The notes: a model not told the origin generated them from the sequence alone. A stretch of 24,890 bases of DNA from Wenzhouxiangella sp. (GCA_007123575.1 SKKV01000207.1:1-24890), one strand, 5' to 3'. Positions 8,200-16,513 are shown, counted from the stretch's first letter. A program made the numbers and translations.

Positions 8200-8309
8200 G
8201 CGTTTCTGGCTCGGTGTTGCGAAACTCACTGACGGATTTGGGTTGAATTTCTGCAAGCGGTTTCTTGATTTCCTAAACTTGGGGGTTAATCCAAACCTTG
8301 TAAATTCTC

Positions 8310-9350
8310 ATGTTCTGCAGGAAAACCGCATCGATTCTCCTGGCTTTGGCGATCATGGCACTGCCTGCTTCAGCGCTGTTTGCCGATGAGCCTGAGGACT
8401 GGGGCGACCATCCTCTGGTGCCGAGAATTACCGGCAGCGAAATCATCACCTATCGCTTCGTGGAGTTTGACCGCGTTACCTTGCCTTTCGGTCCCCGTGA
8501 TGGCGACGAATTCGTCAACCAGTACACGCTGGAAGGCGCGCACACCCGGTTGACGTACGTCTTGCGACAGCCCGAGGTCAGCACGCTTCAGGTCAAGCGT
8601 GCCTACCGTCAGGGCCTGGAACAGGCAGGCTTTGACATTGAATATGCCGGCAGCGGGCGCAGTGAGCTGGGTCGTCGGTTCCATTCAATGGATGCGTTCG
8701 ATCGCGATCGGGCAGGCGCTTCCCGGCGAACGCTTGGCTGGACGCGCGGCACGGACGATCGAGACAAGCGTTTCCTGGCTGCCCGCCACCACGATCAGGA
8801 CGTTTACGTGACAGCACTGATCTACAACAACCGGGATCTGGAGCCGGTCATTCGAATGGATGTAGTCGAGGTTCCTGCTAAAGAGGTGACGCTGACCGTG
8901 GCGGCGCCCCGCCCCGCAGAACGCCAGCCGGTAGATCGGGACGAAATCGTTGCCGCTCATGATGCCGAAAACCTGACGGCAGAAGAGATCGAAAGCGGCA
9001 TCATTGCCGAGGGCCGGGTAGCCGTGCGCGATATCCTGTTCGAGTTCGACAGTGCCGAGATCATCGACGAGTCGGCTGATGCCCTGGCCACCATTGCCGA
9101 GGTGCTGGAACAGAACGAAGAGCTGGAGTTGCTGATCGTCGGCCACACCGATAATGTTGGTGATTTCGAGTACAACTTGAATCTGTCCATGCAGCGCGCC
9201 CGGGCGGTGGGCAATTGGCTGGAAGAGCGTCACGACATCGACGGCGGGCGTTTGCAGGCCGCAGGCGCCGGCATGATGGCGCCGGTAGCGACCAATCGCA
9301 ACGAAGACGGCCGCGCCCAGAACCGGCGGGTCGAGCTGGTCGAGATCTGA
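8310..9350 (+). CDS. OmpA-domain envelope protein with unrecognised N-terminal domain
   Basis: A 346-residue exported protein. A signal peptide covers residues 1-22 (cleavage after PASA). Residues 35-205 form a domain resembling the DUF4892 style (EGAHTRLTYVL, QGLEQAGFDIEYAGSG, then DVYVTALIYNN), which I cannot assign with certainty. Residues about 235-346 are an OmpA-like peptidoglycan-binding domain: DILFEFDSAEI, LLIVGHTDNVGDFEYN with the peptidoglycan-contacting Asp, then LSMQRARAVGNWL and NRRVELVEI at the end. It probably sits in the periplasm bound to cell wall; no lipobox is present. ATG at 8310 has no good Shine-Dalgarno and no clear promoter was found in 8200-8309. It is separated from rpoH by a terminator, so it is likely its own unit. 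Confidence 0.88.
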   Translation: MFCRKTASILLALAIMALPASALFADEPEDWGDHPLVPRITGSEIITYRFVEFDRVTLPFGPRDGDEFVNQYTLEGAHTRLTYVLRQPEVSTLQVKRAYRQGLEQAGFDIEYAGSGRSELGRRFHSMDAFDRDRAGASRRTLGWTRGTDDRDKRFLAARHHDQDVYVTALIYNNRDLEPVIRMDVVEVPAKEVTLTVAAPRPAERQPVDRDEIVAAHDAENLTAEEIESGIIAEGRVAVRDILFEFDSAEIIDESADALATIAEVLEQNEELELLIVGHTDNVGDFEYNLNLSMQRARAVGNWLEERHDIDGGRLQAAGAGMMAPVATNRNEDGRAQNRRVELVEI

Positions 9351-9359
9351 CTGGGTTCA

Positions 9360-9814
9360 GTCCACGCTGTTGTATCCCGGCAGCAGTCGCTGGATCGGAT
9401 CGAGCTCGGCGTAAAGGCTGGTATACGAGTTCAGCTCGATCGGCACTTTCGTCTTACCCAGGAGGCTGTGCGCGATTTCCAGAGCAGTCGGCGGCTACAG
9501 GTCGACGGCATCGTTGGCGTTCAGACCTGGCCACGCCTAACCGCTACGGAGTCCAATCTCAGAGTCATGGATTTCATTGATATTTTCGACGCAATGTCGC
9601 CTAAGGGCGAGAAGGTCGCTCTTTTCTGGCCAATATGGCTGATATCCTGCAGGTGCCCGTTTCTGCAGGTGTCAATATCCAGTATGGTGGTGGCTACGGA
9701 GACTATGATTCATTCCGGTTTACCGGGCCCACACACACTGCTGTACCCGGTGGCAAGTCGCTGAAAAGCTGGTGCTCCGGGTTGCCTGACTTTTTGCAGA
9801 TGTCCGTGGCTTGA
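9360..9814 (+). pseudogene. Decayed gene with peptidoglycan-binding domain remnant
   Basis: No intact gene fits this 477-bp gap, yet protein-like sequence shows in two frames. In the frame of the preceding OmpA gene, open from its stop at 9350 to 9764, I read TQEAVRDFQSSRRLQVDG then IVGVQTWPRL (about 9456-9539), the second half of a PG_binding_1 (PF01471) repeat, followed by RVMDFIDIFDAMSP (about 9564-9605). Another frame, from 9605 to the stop at 9812-9814, reads GREGRSFLANMADIL, then VPVSAGVNIQYGGGYGDYDS and FRFTGPTHTAVPGG. The texture suggests one protein split by a frameshift and a stop (TAA at 9602-9604). No start codon with a ribosome site precedes the PG-binding part; the first in-frame start is a GTG inside the motif at 9468. 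The C-terminal half is unrecognised. Confidence 0.55.
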
Positions 9815-9827
9815 GCAACACTTTATT

Positions 9828-10865
9828 TCAGTTGCCCGGTAATGGACGCGGCACCAGGTTGGGTTCTGGCTCGAGCGCGATGCCGTACTCGTCATCGACC
9901 GCGCCTTGAATGCGTCCAACCAAGTCCAGCAGCTGATCCGAGCTTGCCTGGCCATGGTTGACCAGCACCAGGGCGTGATGCTGGTAGACGCCGGCATCGC
10001 CAATGCGGTAGCCGCGAAAACCCAGGCGCTCGATCATCCAGCCGGCGGCGAGCTTGGTCCGGCCGTCGGGCATCTGCCAGTGGGGCATGCGCGGGAACTC
10101 CGACAGCAGGGCCTCGGCGGCGGCAGTAGCCAGCACGGGGTTTTTGAAAAAACTGCCGGCATTGGCCAGGCGGGCTGGATCAGGCAGGCGATGGCGGCGC
10201 AGGCGCATCACCGTGGCTGCGAGCTGGCGCGGGCCGGGTGGTGCCAGGTGGCGCCTGGCCAGCTCGGCAGTCAGGCTGTCATAGCTGGTGCTGGGCTCAA
10301 ATCGATGCGATAGCCTCAGGCTGACTGTAAGGATCAGGAAGCGATCACGGTCGGCAGATTTGAAGCGGCTGTCTCGATAGCTGAGCTGGCAGTCGGCGAC
10401 CGAAAGCCTGACGACCCCTCGCTGCTGCCAGTCCCAGGCGGTGACCGAGTCCAGAACTTGCGAAAGCTCGACACCGTAGGCGCCGATGTTCTGGATCGGC
10501 GCCGCGCCGACCGAGCCTGGAATCATTGCCAGGTTCTCCAGGCCGTGCAGGCCATTGCAGGTGCAGTGCATCACCAAACGATGCCAGGACTCACCAGCGC
10601 CGACCTGGACCAGACTATGATCAGGGTCCAGAGGCTGGATATCCACGCCGGTCAGGCGGTTGAGCAGGATACGACCCGGCCAGTCGCCGAGAAAAACGGT
10701 GTTGGAGCCGCCGCCGAGCACCAGCAAGGGCAGCTCGCTGGCCGGCAGTTCGGTCAGCTGCTCAGGCGCGGTCAGTTCGATCAGCTCGCGCGCCCTGGCC
10801 GGCAGCCTGAACGTACTCAAGGCTGACAGGTCGGCGTCGTGAATGATCGCCGTTGCCACCGTCAA
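9828..10865 (-). CDS. murB: UDP-N-acetylenolpyruvoylglucosamine reductase
   Basis: Reduces UDP-GlcNAc-enolpyruvate to UDP-MurNAc with NADPH and FAD in cytoplasmic peptidoglycan synthesis. The 345-residue product is a type I MurB (E. coli 342). FAD-binding motifs are LVLGGGSNTVF (48-58) and IPGSVGAAPIQNIGAYG (115-131). SYRDSRFK (162-169) supplies the active-site Arg164, NAGSFFKNP (235-243) the proton-donating Ser238, and a Glu occurs in the C-terminal ALEPEPNL. The start is uncertain: TTG at 10865 overlaps the pyrD stop as TTGA (4 bp), while GTG at 10859 is a two-codon-later option; both use the same GGAG/AGG region at the end of pyrD. It is the last gene of the minus-strand amaB-pyrD-murB cluster. 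Confidence 0.95.
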   Translation of the reverse strand: MTVATAIIHDADLSALSTFRLPARARELIELTAPEQLTELPASELPLLVLGGGSNTVFLGDWPGRILLNRLTGVDIQPLDPDHSLVQVGAGESWHRLVMHCTCNGLHGLENLAMIPGSVGAAPIQNIGAYGVELSQVLDSVTAWDWQQRGVVRLSVADCQLSYRDSRFKSADRDRFLILTVSLRLSHRFEPSTSYDSLTAELARRHLAPPGPRQLAATVMRLRRHRLPDPARLANAGSFFKNPVLATAAAEALLSEFPRMPHWQMPDGRTKLAAGWMIERLGFRGYRIGDAGVYQHHALVLVNHGQASSDQLLDLVGRIQGAVDDEYGIALEPEPNLVPRPLPGN

Positions 10866-11881
10866 CCAGCCTCGCTCCAGGCCTTCACGCAGTCGCGAAT
10901 CAGGGCCGGCCCCTGGTAGATGAAACCGGTATAGACCTGAACCAGGTGGGCACCGGCCCGACGCTTGTCGGCGGCATCCTGACCTTGCGTGATGCCGCCC
11001 AGACCGATGATCGGAAACTGCGGTCCCAGCACGTCGCGAGCCTGCTTCAATACCTGGTCAGCGGTGGTCTTGACGGGCGCACCGCTCAAGCCGCCGGCTT
11101 CTTCGGCATGGCGATGACCGGCCACGGCGCTGCGATCCAGGGTGGTATTGGTGGTGATCAGTCCGTCGATGCCGGAGTCACCAATGACTTCCAGTGAGGC
11201 CAGCAGGGCGGCTTGCTCCCAGTCCGGTGCGATCTTGATCAGCACCGGGCGGTATAGCTCGCGGCTGTCGGCCAGCTGATCACGCAGGCCGGTCAGCTCG
11301 GCCAGCAGCTCGCGCAGCGGCCCGGTGTCCTGCAAGGCGCGCAGGTTGGCCGTGTTTGGCGAGGAGATATTGACCGTGATGTAATCGCAGTGTGGATAGA
11401 CCTTTTCCAGGCAGTGCCGGTAGTCATCGGCGGCGCGTTCCACGGGCGTGTCTTTCTGCTTACCGATATTGGCGCCGACGATGCCCTCGAATCGGCGGTT
11501 TTTCAGGCGCTCGACCAGGTGGTCTACACCCTTGTTGTTGAACCCTAAACGATTGATCAGCCCCTGATGCTCGGGCAGCCGGAACATGCGCGGCTTGGGG
11601 TTGCCGGGCTGCGGTTTTGGGGTAACCGTGCCGACTTCGATAAAGCCAAAGCCGAGCTGGCCCAAAGCGTCGATGAAATCCCCGTTCTTGTCCAGCCCGG
11701 CGGCCAAACCCACCGGGTTCCGAAAGGCAAGGCCCATCAGCTCAACCGGCGCCGAGGCCGGGCAGCCGCCCAGCAAACGCGGCAGTCCGACCCATCGCCC
11801 GGCCGCCAGCGCATTCAAGGCCACATCATGCGCCGCCTCTGGCGGCAGCATGAAAAGTCCCGACCTCAACCACCGATACAC
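10862..11881 (-). CDS. pyrD: Dihydroorotate dehydrogenase (quinone), class 2
   Basis: Oxidises dihydroorotate to orotate with membrane quinone, the fourth step of UMP synthesis. The 339 residues include the class 2 N-terminal helix (YRWLRSGLFMLPPEAAHD) that seats the enzyme at the inner membrane. FMN and substrate motifs are GLAAGLDKNGDFIDAL (58-73, Lys65), VGTVTPKPQPGNPKPRMFRL, INRLGFNN (109-116) and NISSPNT (171-177), whose second Ser174 is the class 2 catalytic base. TTNTTLDRS and IGLGGI lie further on. The start is GTG at 11881 with AAGGGA 8 bases upstream. It begins 19 bp after the amaB stop and its own stop overlaps the murB start, so the three genes are probably cotranscribed. Confidence 0.96.
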   Translation of the reverse strand: MYRWLRSGLFMLPPEAAHDVALNALAAGRWVGLPRLLGGCPASAPVELMGLAFRNPVGLAAGLDKNGDFIDALGQLGFGFIEVGTVTPKPQPGNPKPRMFRLPEHQGLINRLGFNNKGVDHLVERLKNRRFEGIVGANIGKQKDTPVERAADDYRHCLEKVYPHCDYITVNISSPNTANLRALQDTGPLRELLAELTGLRDQLADSRELYRPVLIKIAPDWEQAALLASLEVIGDSGIDGLITTNTTLDRSAVAGHRHAEEAGGLSGAPVKTTADQVLKQARDVLGPQFPIIGLGGITQGQDAADKRRAGAHLVQVYTGFIYQGPALIRDCVKAWSEAG

Positions 11882-11900
11882 TCGATGTTTCCCTTATTCC

Positions 11901-13427
11901 TCAAAGATCAAACTTGATCCCCTGCGCCAACGGCAACTCCGTCGACCAGTTGATCGTATTCGTCTGCCGGCGCATGTACGCCTGCCAGGCATCCGAGCCG
12001 GATTCCCGGCCGCCGCCGGTTTCCTTCTCGCCGCCGAAGGCGCCGCCAATTTCTGCACCCGAGGTGCCGATGTTGACGTTGGCAATGCCGCAGTCGGAGC
12101 CGCGGTGGGACAGGAAGAACTCGGCGTTGCGTACATCAGTGGTGAAAATCGCCGAGGACAGACCCTGGCGCACATCGTTGTGCATGGCCATGGCCTGTTC
12201 CAGGTCCTTGAACGGCATCACGTACAGAATCGGGGCAAAAGTCTCTTCCTGGACGATATCCCAGTGATTCTCGGCGCGGATGATGGTCGGATGGACGAAA
12301 TAGCCGTCGCCATCGATGCGTTCGCCTCCCACCAGCACTTCACCGCCGGCTGCCTGGGCACGCTCGACCGCCTGCTCGAAGCGCTTGACCGAGTTTTCAT
12401 CGGTCAGCGGGCCCATCAGGGTTTTGGGATCCAGCGGGTCGCCGATGCGAACCTGGCCATAGGCCTTGACCAGAGATTCGGTGACCTGGTCGAACAGGGA
12501 TTCGTGCACGAACAGGCGGCGGGTGCTGGTGCAGCGCTGGCCGGCGGTGCCGACGGCGCCGAACACCACGGCTGGAATGGCCAGCTTCAGATCCGCCGTC
12601 TCGTCGATGATGATGGCATTGTTACCGCCGAGTTCCAGCAGGCTCTTGCCAAAGCGCGCGGCCACCCGCTCGCCGACCTTGCGGCCGATTTCACTGGAGC
12701 CGGTAAAAGACATCAGGGCAACACGTTCGTCGTCGACAAAACGCTGGGCCAGGTCGTGACCGCTTTCCATGAACGAGGTGAAAATTGGCGGATAGTCGGT
12801 GCCGGCCAGGGCTTCGTTGACGATGTTCTGCACCGCCGCGCAGCACAGCACGCCCTTAGGGCTGGGCTTCCAGACCGTGGCGTTGCCGCATATCGCCGAC
12901 AGCAAGGCGTTCCAGGCCCAGACCGCGACCGGGAAATTGAAGGCCGTAATCACGCCGACCACGCCCAGCGGATGCCATTGCTCGTACATGCGGTGACCGG
13001 GCCGCTCGGAGTGCATGGTCTTGCCGTACATCATCCGCGACTGGCCGATGGCAAAGTCGCCGATGTCGATCATCTCCTGAACTTCACCGTCGCCCTCGGC
13101 CTTGATCTTGCCCATTTCCATGGCGACTAGCGAGCCCAGCGGATCCTTATAATCACGCAGGGCGGCCGTGACCAGGCGCACTGCCTCGCCGCGGATCGGC
13201 GCTGGTACCGTCTTCCAGGCCGCAGCAGCTTCCTGGGCCGTCTGAATGACCTTGTCATAGTCTGCCGCGCTGGCGGCGCCAACCCGGGTGATGATCTGGC
13301 CGTTGGTCGGATTGATCGACTCGACGAGGTTTTGATCATCAATTGACGACCAATGTCCGGGCCCGAAGCAGGCGCCGGGGTTGATGTCCTTGAGTCCGAG
13401 CTGATCTAGAAACTTTTGTTTGCTCAT
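11901..13427 (-). CDS. amaB: Aldehyde dehydrogenase, ALDH7 family (alpha-aminoadipic semialdehyde dehydrogenase type)
   Basis: ALDH7 (antiquitin) enzymes oxidise alpha-aminoadipate 6-semialdehyde to alpha-aminoadipate in lysine degradation; in Pseudomonas the gene is called amaB or pcd. The 508-residue length is typical. Catalytic residues visible: FNFP Asn164, KPSP Lys187, LELGG Glu265 and GQRCTSTRR Cys299. The C-terminal signature NIGTSGAEIGGAFGGEKETG followed by GRESGSDAW and INWSTELPLAQGIKFD is characteristic of the ALDH7 subfamily. I start at ATG 13427 (MSKQKFLDQLGL); an in-frame ATG at 13448 lacks a ribosome site and its own codons supply the GGGAG for the later start. No lysine 6-aminotransferase or dehydrogenase lies beside it; instead pyrD follows after 19 bp. 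The exact substrate is inferred from the family. Confidence 0.9.
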   Translation of the reverse strand: MSKQKFLDQLGLKDINPGACFGPGHWSSIDDQNLVESINPTNGQIITRVGAASAADYDKVIQTAQEAAAAWKTVPAPIRGEAVRLVTAALRDYKDPLGSLVAMEMGKIKAEGDGEVQEMIDIGDFAIGQSRMMYGKTMHSERPGHRMYEQWHPLGVVGVITAFNFPVAVWAWNALLSAICGNATVWKPSPKGVLCCAAVQNIVNEALAGTDYPPIFTSFMESGHDLAQRFVDDERVALMSFTGSSEIGRKVGERVAARFGKSLLELGGNNAIIIDETADLKLAIPAVVFGAVGTAGQRCTSTRRLFVHESLFDQVTESLVKAYGQVRIGDPLDPKTLMGPLTDENSVKRFEQAVERAQAAGGEVLVGGERIDGDGYFVHPTIIRAENHWDIVQEETFAPILYVMPFKDLEQAMAMHNDVRQGLSSAIFTTDVRNAEFFLSHRGSDCGIANVNIGTSGAEIGGAFGGEKETGGGRESGSDAWQAYMRRQTNTINWSTELPLAQGIKFDL

Positions 13428-13623
13428 GGCCTGAGGTTCTCCCTTCATTCGTTGGCAAAGCCGCTTATTGTCGCACTTTTATACGTCCCATACACGCGAA
13501 TGCGGCAGGCAATATCGATCATGGTATTCTTGTTAATCAGGGTTTCGGGGTCAGCACTGCCGAGCCGGTCAAGAAAGGAGTTGGGAGACCGTTTCGAACT
13601 GGGAGTGCAAAATCTTCCAACCT

Positions 13624-13650
13624 GAACCATCACTGAATGAAACTATCCGG
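13624..13650 (+). promoter_or_regulatory. Weak candidate sigma-E promoter of rpoE
   Basis: GAACC (13624-13628) and TCCGG (13646-13650) are separated by 17 bases, the preferred sigma-E spacing, but both boxes deviate from GAACT and TCNAA. Another partial site, GAACT (13596-13600) with TCCAA (13616-13620), has better boxes but only 15-base spacing. Autoregulation of rpoE is common, which is why I looked; the match itself is poor. The surrounding 281-bp gap between the divergent amaB and rpoE holds no gene I can support. Confidence 0.25.
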
Positions 13651-13708
13651 TCGAGTCGCTGTCCACCATGCAGGCCCGGCCGTCAGCTACGGAGCAAGGA
13701 CGGCCCTG

Positions 13709-14290
13709 ATGGGCGAACGTGAAGTTGATCAGAAGCTCGTTGAGCGGGTACAGAAAGGCGACAAGAAGGCATTCGATGTACTGGTAGGCAAATACCAGCA
13801 CAAGATCATCAGCCTGATTTCGCGCTACGTGTCCGATCACGCAGAGGCCATGGACGTCTCCCAGGAGGCGTTTATCAAGGCATATCGCGCGCTGAAAAAC
13901 TTTCGCGGCGACAGCGCTTTTTACACATGGCTGTATCGCATCGCCATCAATACGGCCAAGAATCACTTGGTCGCGCAAGGTCGGCGACCGCCGTTGTCGG
14001 ATGTTGATGCACAGGACGCGGAACAATTTCAGGTTGACACGCGTCTGAAGGATAGAGGTTCGCCCGAGCATGAATTGCTCCGCGAGGAGATCGAGCGAAC
14101 CATTCACCAGGCAATTTCCGATTTGCCTGAGGACCTCAAGGTTGCTATCACCCTGCGCGAGATGGAAGGCATGAGTTACGAAGAGATTGCGACGACCATG
14201 GAATGCCCCATCGGCACGGTCAGATCTCGCATTTTTCGGGCTCGCGAGGCAATCGACCAACGCCTGCGCCCCCTGCTCGATAATCAATGA
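13709..14290 (+). CDS. rpoE: Extracytoplasmic stress sigma factor RpoE (sigma-E / AlgU)
   Basis: ECF sigma factor that drives the envelope-stress regulon. The 193-residue product aligns by eye with E. coli RpoE along its whole length: LVERVQKGDKKAFDVLV at the start, QEAFIKAYRALKNFRGDSAF in region 2, TWLYRIAINTAKNHLVAQGR with RRPP following, and SYEEIATTMECPIGTVRSRI in the region 4 helix-turn-helix. An upstream in-frame ATG at 13637 would add 24 unconserved residues, so I start at 13709 (MGEREVDQKLVERVQKGD), which has AAGGA 8 bases ahead and matches the E. coli start. It is first in rpoE-rseA-rseB-rseC-mucD; rseA starts 30 bp later. Confidence 0.97.
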   Translation: MGEREVDQKLVERVQKGDKKAFDVLVGKYQHKIISLISRYVSDHAEAMDVSQEAFIKAYRALKNFRGDSAFYTWLYRIAINTAKNHLVAQGRRPPLSDVDAQDAEQFQVDTRLKDRGSPEHELLREEIERTIHQAISDLPEDLKVAITLREMEGMSYEEIATTMECPIGTVRSRIFRAREAIDQRLRPLLDNQ

Positions 14291-14320
14291 AAGACAATCA
14301 ATGAAACTGGACGGACTGCG

Positions 14321-14929
14321 ATGACGGAATCAAACCGGGAACACCTCTCCAGCCTGATGGACGGAGAACTAGACGGCAAGGCCCAGGGCTTTCTACTCAG
14401 GCGATTGGCTGGTGACCCGGACATGACCGCCACTTGGCGTCGCTACCACTTGGTGCGAGCCTGTCTTCACAAGGAGTTCGAGCATGCGGCGGATCTCGCC
14501 GATCGCGTCGGTCGTGCGCTGAATGCAGAGCCCTCGATTGAAATGAGTGCCCGCATGCGCTGGCTGCGGCCAGTGGCTGGAAGCGCCATCGCAGCTTGCG
14601 TTGCCCTGGTTGCCATTGTTGGCATCAACGCCAATATCGTGCAGCGAGGTCAAGTCGAGGCCACGGCCGACCAGCCGGGTTTTGTCAGCCAGCCCAGTGT
14701 TCTTGATCGCAGTTTTTCTCAGCAGGCCGTACCCGTCGGCTTTACCGAATCCACCCCGGCAGACCGGCAGCGGATCAATACCTTGGTATTGCGTCACAAT
14801 CAGGCCGTGGGTGGTAGCGGTTTTGTCTCTTACCTGCCCATCGTGACCAACGCGCCTGCCCAGGGTGACGTTCATACAGAGCTGGTGGAACCGGGCCAGG
14901 CCGCCGAACCGGAGCCTGCGGAGCACTGA
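14321..14929 (+). CDS. rseA: Anti-sigma-E factor RseA (MucA)
   Basis: A single-pass inner-membrane protein that sequesters RpoE and is destroyed by DegS and RseP under envelope stress. In 202 residues it has the N-terminal RseA domain (EHLSSLMDGELDGKAQGFLL at 7-26, then TATWRRYHLVRACL at 36-49), one transmembrane segment at about 84-105, and a periplasmic tail. The placement directly after rpoE and 3 bp before rseB is diagnostic. The C-terminal tail is rich in Gln, Pro and Glu (ends EPEPAEH); its end is the likely target of regulated proteolysis, although no classical YQF-type C-terminus is present. Confidence 0.94.
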   Translation: MTESNREHLSSLMDGELDGKAQGFLLRRLAGDPDMTATWRRYHLVRACLHKEFEHAADLADRVGRALNAEPSIEMSARMRWLRPVAGSAIAACVALVAIVGINANIVQRGQVEATADQPGFVSQPSVLDRSFSQQAVPVGFTESTPADRQRINTLVLRHNQAVGGSGFVSYLPIVTNAPAQGDVHTELVEPGQAAEPEPAEH

Positions 14930-14932
14930 TCA

Positions 14933-15931
14933 ATGCCACGCGTGCTTGCACCTGTTTGCCTCCTGGCCTGGCTAGGGGTGGTCATGCTTCCAGTTAGCAC
15001 CATGGCCGACGACGAGCGTGAATCCAAGGAAGTCCGGCATTGGCTGGATCGAATGGCTCGCGCGGTCGAAACACTCAACTACCGAGGCACGCTGGTTCAC
15101 TGGCGAGATGGCCAGATGGATACGCTTCGCATCATTCATCGGGCCGATGAGAACGGCATCCGCGAGCGGATTTACTCGCTGGATGGCGATCGCCGCGAGA
15201 TCCTGAGAGATGGCAATCAGGTGCGCTGTCTGCTGGGCGGCGACGAGCCGCTGGTGGTGCAGCGTCAGCTTGCTGCCAGGCTAATGCCAAGCGTGCCGGT
15301 CAACCGCCTTGGATCGCCGCAGAGTTCTTACCGGATGCGGATGGGTGAGCAGGAGCGCGTTGCCGGCCTGGAGGCCCAAGTTGTCGAGATTACGCCGCTG
15401 GACGAATTTCGCTATGGTTACCGCTTCTGGCTTGAGCGCCAAACCGGCATGCTGCTGCGCTCGGCACTGCTCGATCAAGCGGGCGGGGAGTTGCAGCATT
15501 TGTCGTTCGTCACCGTTGAGCTTGGTATACCGATCAGTGACTCGGAGCTGGAGCCGGTGCTGGTTGAAGTCAGCCTGGAAACCACGTTGTCCGATAGCGG
15601 CCCTGGTTACCTGATGAACAGGCATCGTAGCGCCTGGGTTCCGAACCGGTTGCCAGCCAATTTCAGCCTTGTAAAGGCCGGCATTGGTTCGACGGCTGAT
15701 GAATCCAGCTTCGAGCATTTGGTATTCAGCGACGGACTGGCAAGCTTTTCGGTGTACGTCGAGGCTGCTCCGGGTATGGAGGAATCAAGCCGTATCGAGG
15801 CCATCGGCCCGGTTCACGTGTTTACAGGTGTGCTCGGTGACCGTTTGGTGACGGTAGTTGGCGAGGTGCCGCAGTATACGGTGGAGTACGTGGGGCGTTC
15901 CTTGCAACAACTGGCCGTTGACCGTCAATAA
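14933..15931 (+). CDS. rseB: Sigma-E regulatory protein RseB (MucB)
   Basis: Periplasmic partner that binds the RseA periplasmic domain, shields it from DegS, and senses mislocalised lipoproteins or LPS. The 332-residue product has a signal peptide of about 25 residues (cleavage after STMA). The N-terminal LolA-like domain shows WLDRMARAVETLNYRGTLVH and GIRERIYSLDGDRREILRDG, and the C-terminal domain starts around residue 220 with FSLVKAG and GLASFSVYVE. These are the normal MucB/RseB landmarks. ATG at 14933 is three bases after the rseA stop, so the two are almost certainly coupled. Its 3' end overlaps the likely start of rseC. Confidence 0.94.
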   Translation: MPRVLAPVCLLAWLGVVMLPVSTMADDERESKEVRHWLDRMARAVETLNYRGTLVHWRDGQMDTLRIIHRADENGIRERIYSLDGDRREILRDGNQVRCLLGGDEPLVVQRQLAARLMPSVPVNRLGSPQSSYRMRMGEQERVAGLEAQVVEITPLDEFRYGYRFWLERQTGMLLRSALLDQAGGELQHLSFVTVELGIPISDSELEPVLVEVSLETTLSDSGPGYLMNRHRSAWVPNRLPANFSLVKAGIGSTADESSFEHLVFSDGLASFSVYVEAAPGMEESSRIEAIGPVHVFTGVLGDRLVTVVGEVPQYTVEYVGRSLQQLAVDRQ

Positions 15932-16397
15932 CGCTGATCGACTTGCCCGTGTGGCCACCCATCACGCCGTGGTCTGGCAGCCTGCCGTGGTTGTCATTGA
16001 CGGTCGCGGCAAGCATTGGCTCAAGTTTTCATCCCTGAACAGCTGCGAACGCTGTCTTGCCGGGCAGGGTTGTGGCGCCGGCGTGTTCTCGCGTTTATTC
16101 AGCCGTCGACATGCGCGACTGCCGTTGCCCGCCAGGGCGGAGTGGCGACCGGGACAACGTGTTCGCGTCGGTCTGAGCTCTCGCCGCTTGCTGACCATGG
16201 CCCTGCTGCTCTACGGTTTGCCTCTTGTGGGTTTCCTGGTTGGGGTGGCGACATTCCACTTCCTGTTGCTCGATCATGCCTGGCGCGACTTGGCCGCTCT
16301 GCTTGGCGGGCTGATGCTGGCTGCCTTGTTCTGCCTGCCCGCCCGGCTGGGATGGGGCGCGGGAAGGAACCCGAGAATTGAAGCGTTGTCTTCTTAG
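15918..16397 (+). CDS. rseC: SoxR-reducing / sigma-E modulator protein RseC (MucC)
   Basis: Inner-membrane protein of the rse/muc cluster; RseC has a mild role in sigma-E control and is related to RsxC-complex proteins that reduce SoxR. The product has the family cysteine cluster (NSCERCLAGQGCGAG) followed by two membrane segments (LLTMALLLYGLPLVGFLVG and LAALLGGLMLAALFCLPA). The N-terminus is unclear: the open frame extends into rseB, and no ATG lies near the expected start. TTG at 15918 (159 residues, 14-bp overlap with rseB) and GTG at 15951 both give RseC-like beginnings; I list the first. An ATG at 15858 would add a long unconserved stretch inside rseB. Confidence 0.85.
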   Translation: MTVNNADRLARVATHHAVVWQPAVVVIDGRGKHWLKFSSLNSCERCLAGQGCGAGVFSRLFSRRHARLPLPARAEWRPGQRVRVGLSSRRLLTMALLLYGLPLVGFLVGVATFHFLLLDHAWRDLAALLGGLMLAALFCLPARLGWGAGRNPRIEALSS

Positions 16398-16513
16398 GGA
16401 GCTTTTGGATAACGGCTTTCGCAAGTTGGCTATGCGTCCGGAGTCTTGAATCCGGCGTGTGTTGAAGCAACATTCACCTGCAAAGGCCAAGCTGTGGCGG
16501 CGTAATAGAACGT

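Noticed and set aside
11586..13130. 514-codon plus-strand frame opposite pyrD and the aldehyde dehydrogenase
   Set aside because: It spans two well-defined genes on the other strand and has no domain features.
13596..13620. GAACT with TCCAA as a sigma-E promoter of rpoE
   Set aside because: Spacing between the boxes is 15 rather than 17 bases, and the -35 lacks the leading GG. I kept a different weak candidate at low confidence.
13637..13708. Upstream ATG as the rpoE start
   Set aside because: It adds 24 residues with no similarity to RpoE, and the downstream ATG at 13709 has an AAGGA site and matches the E. coli start.
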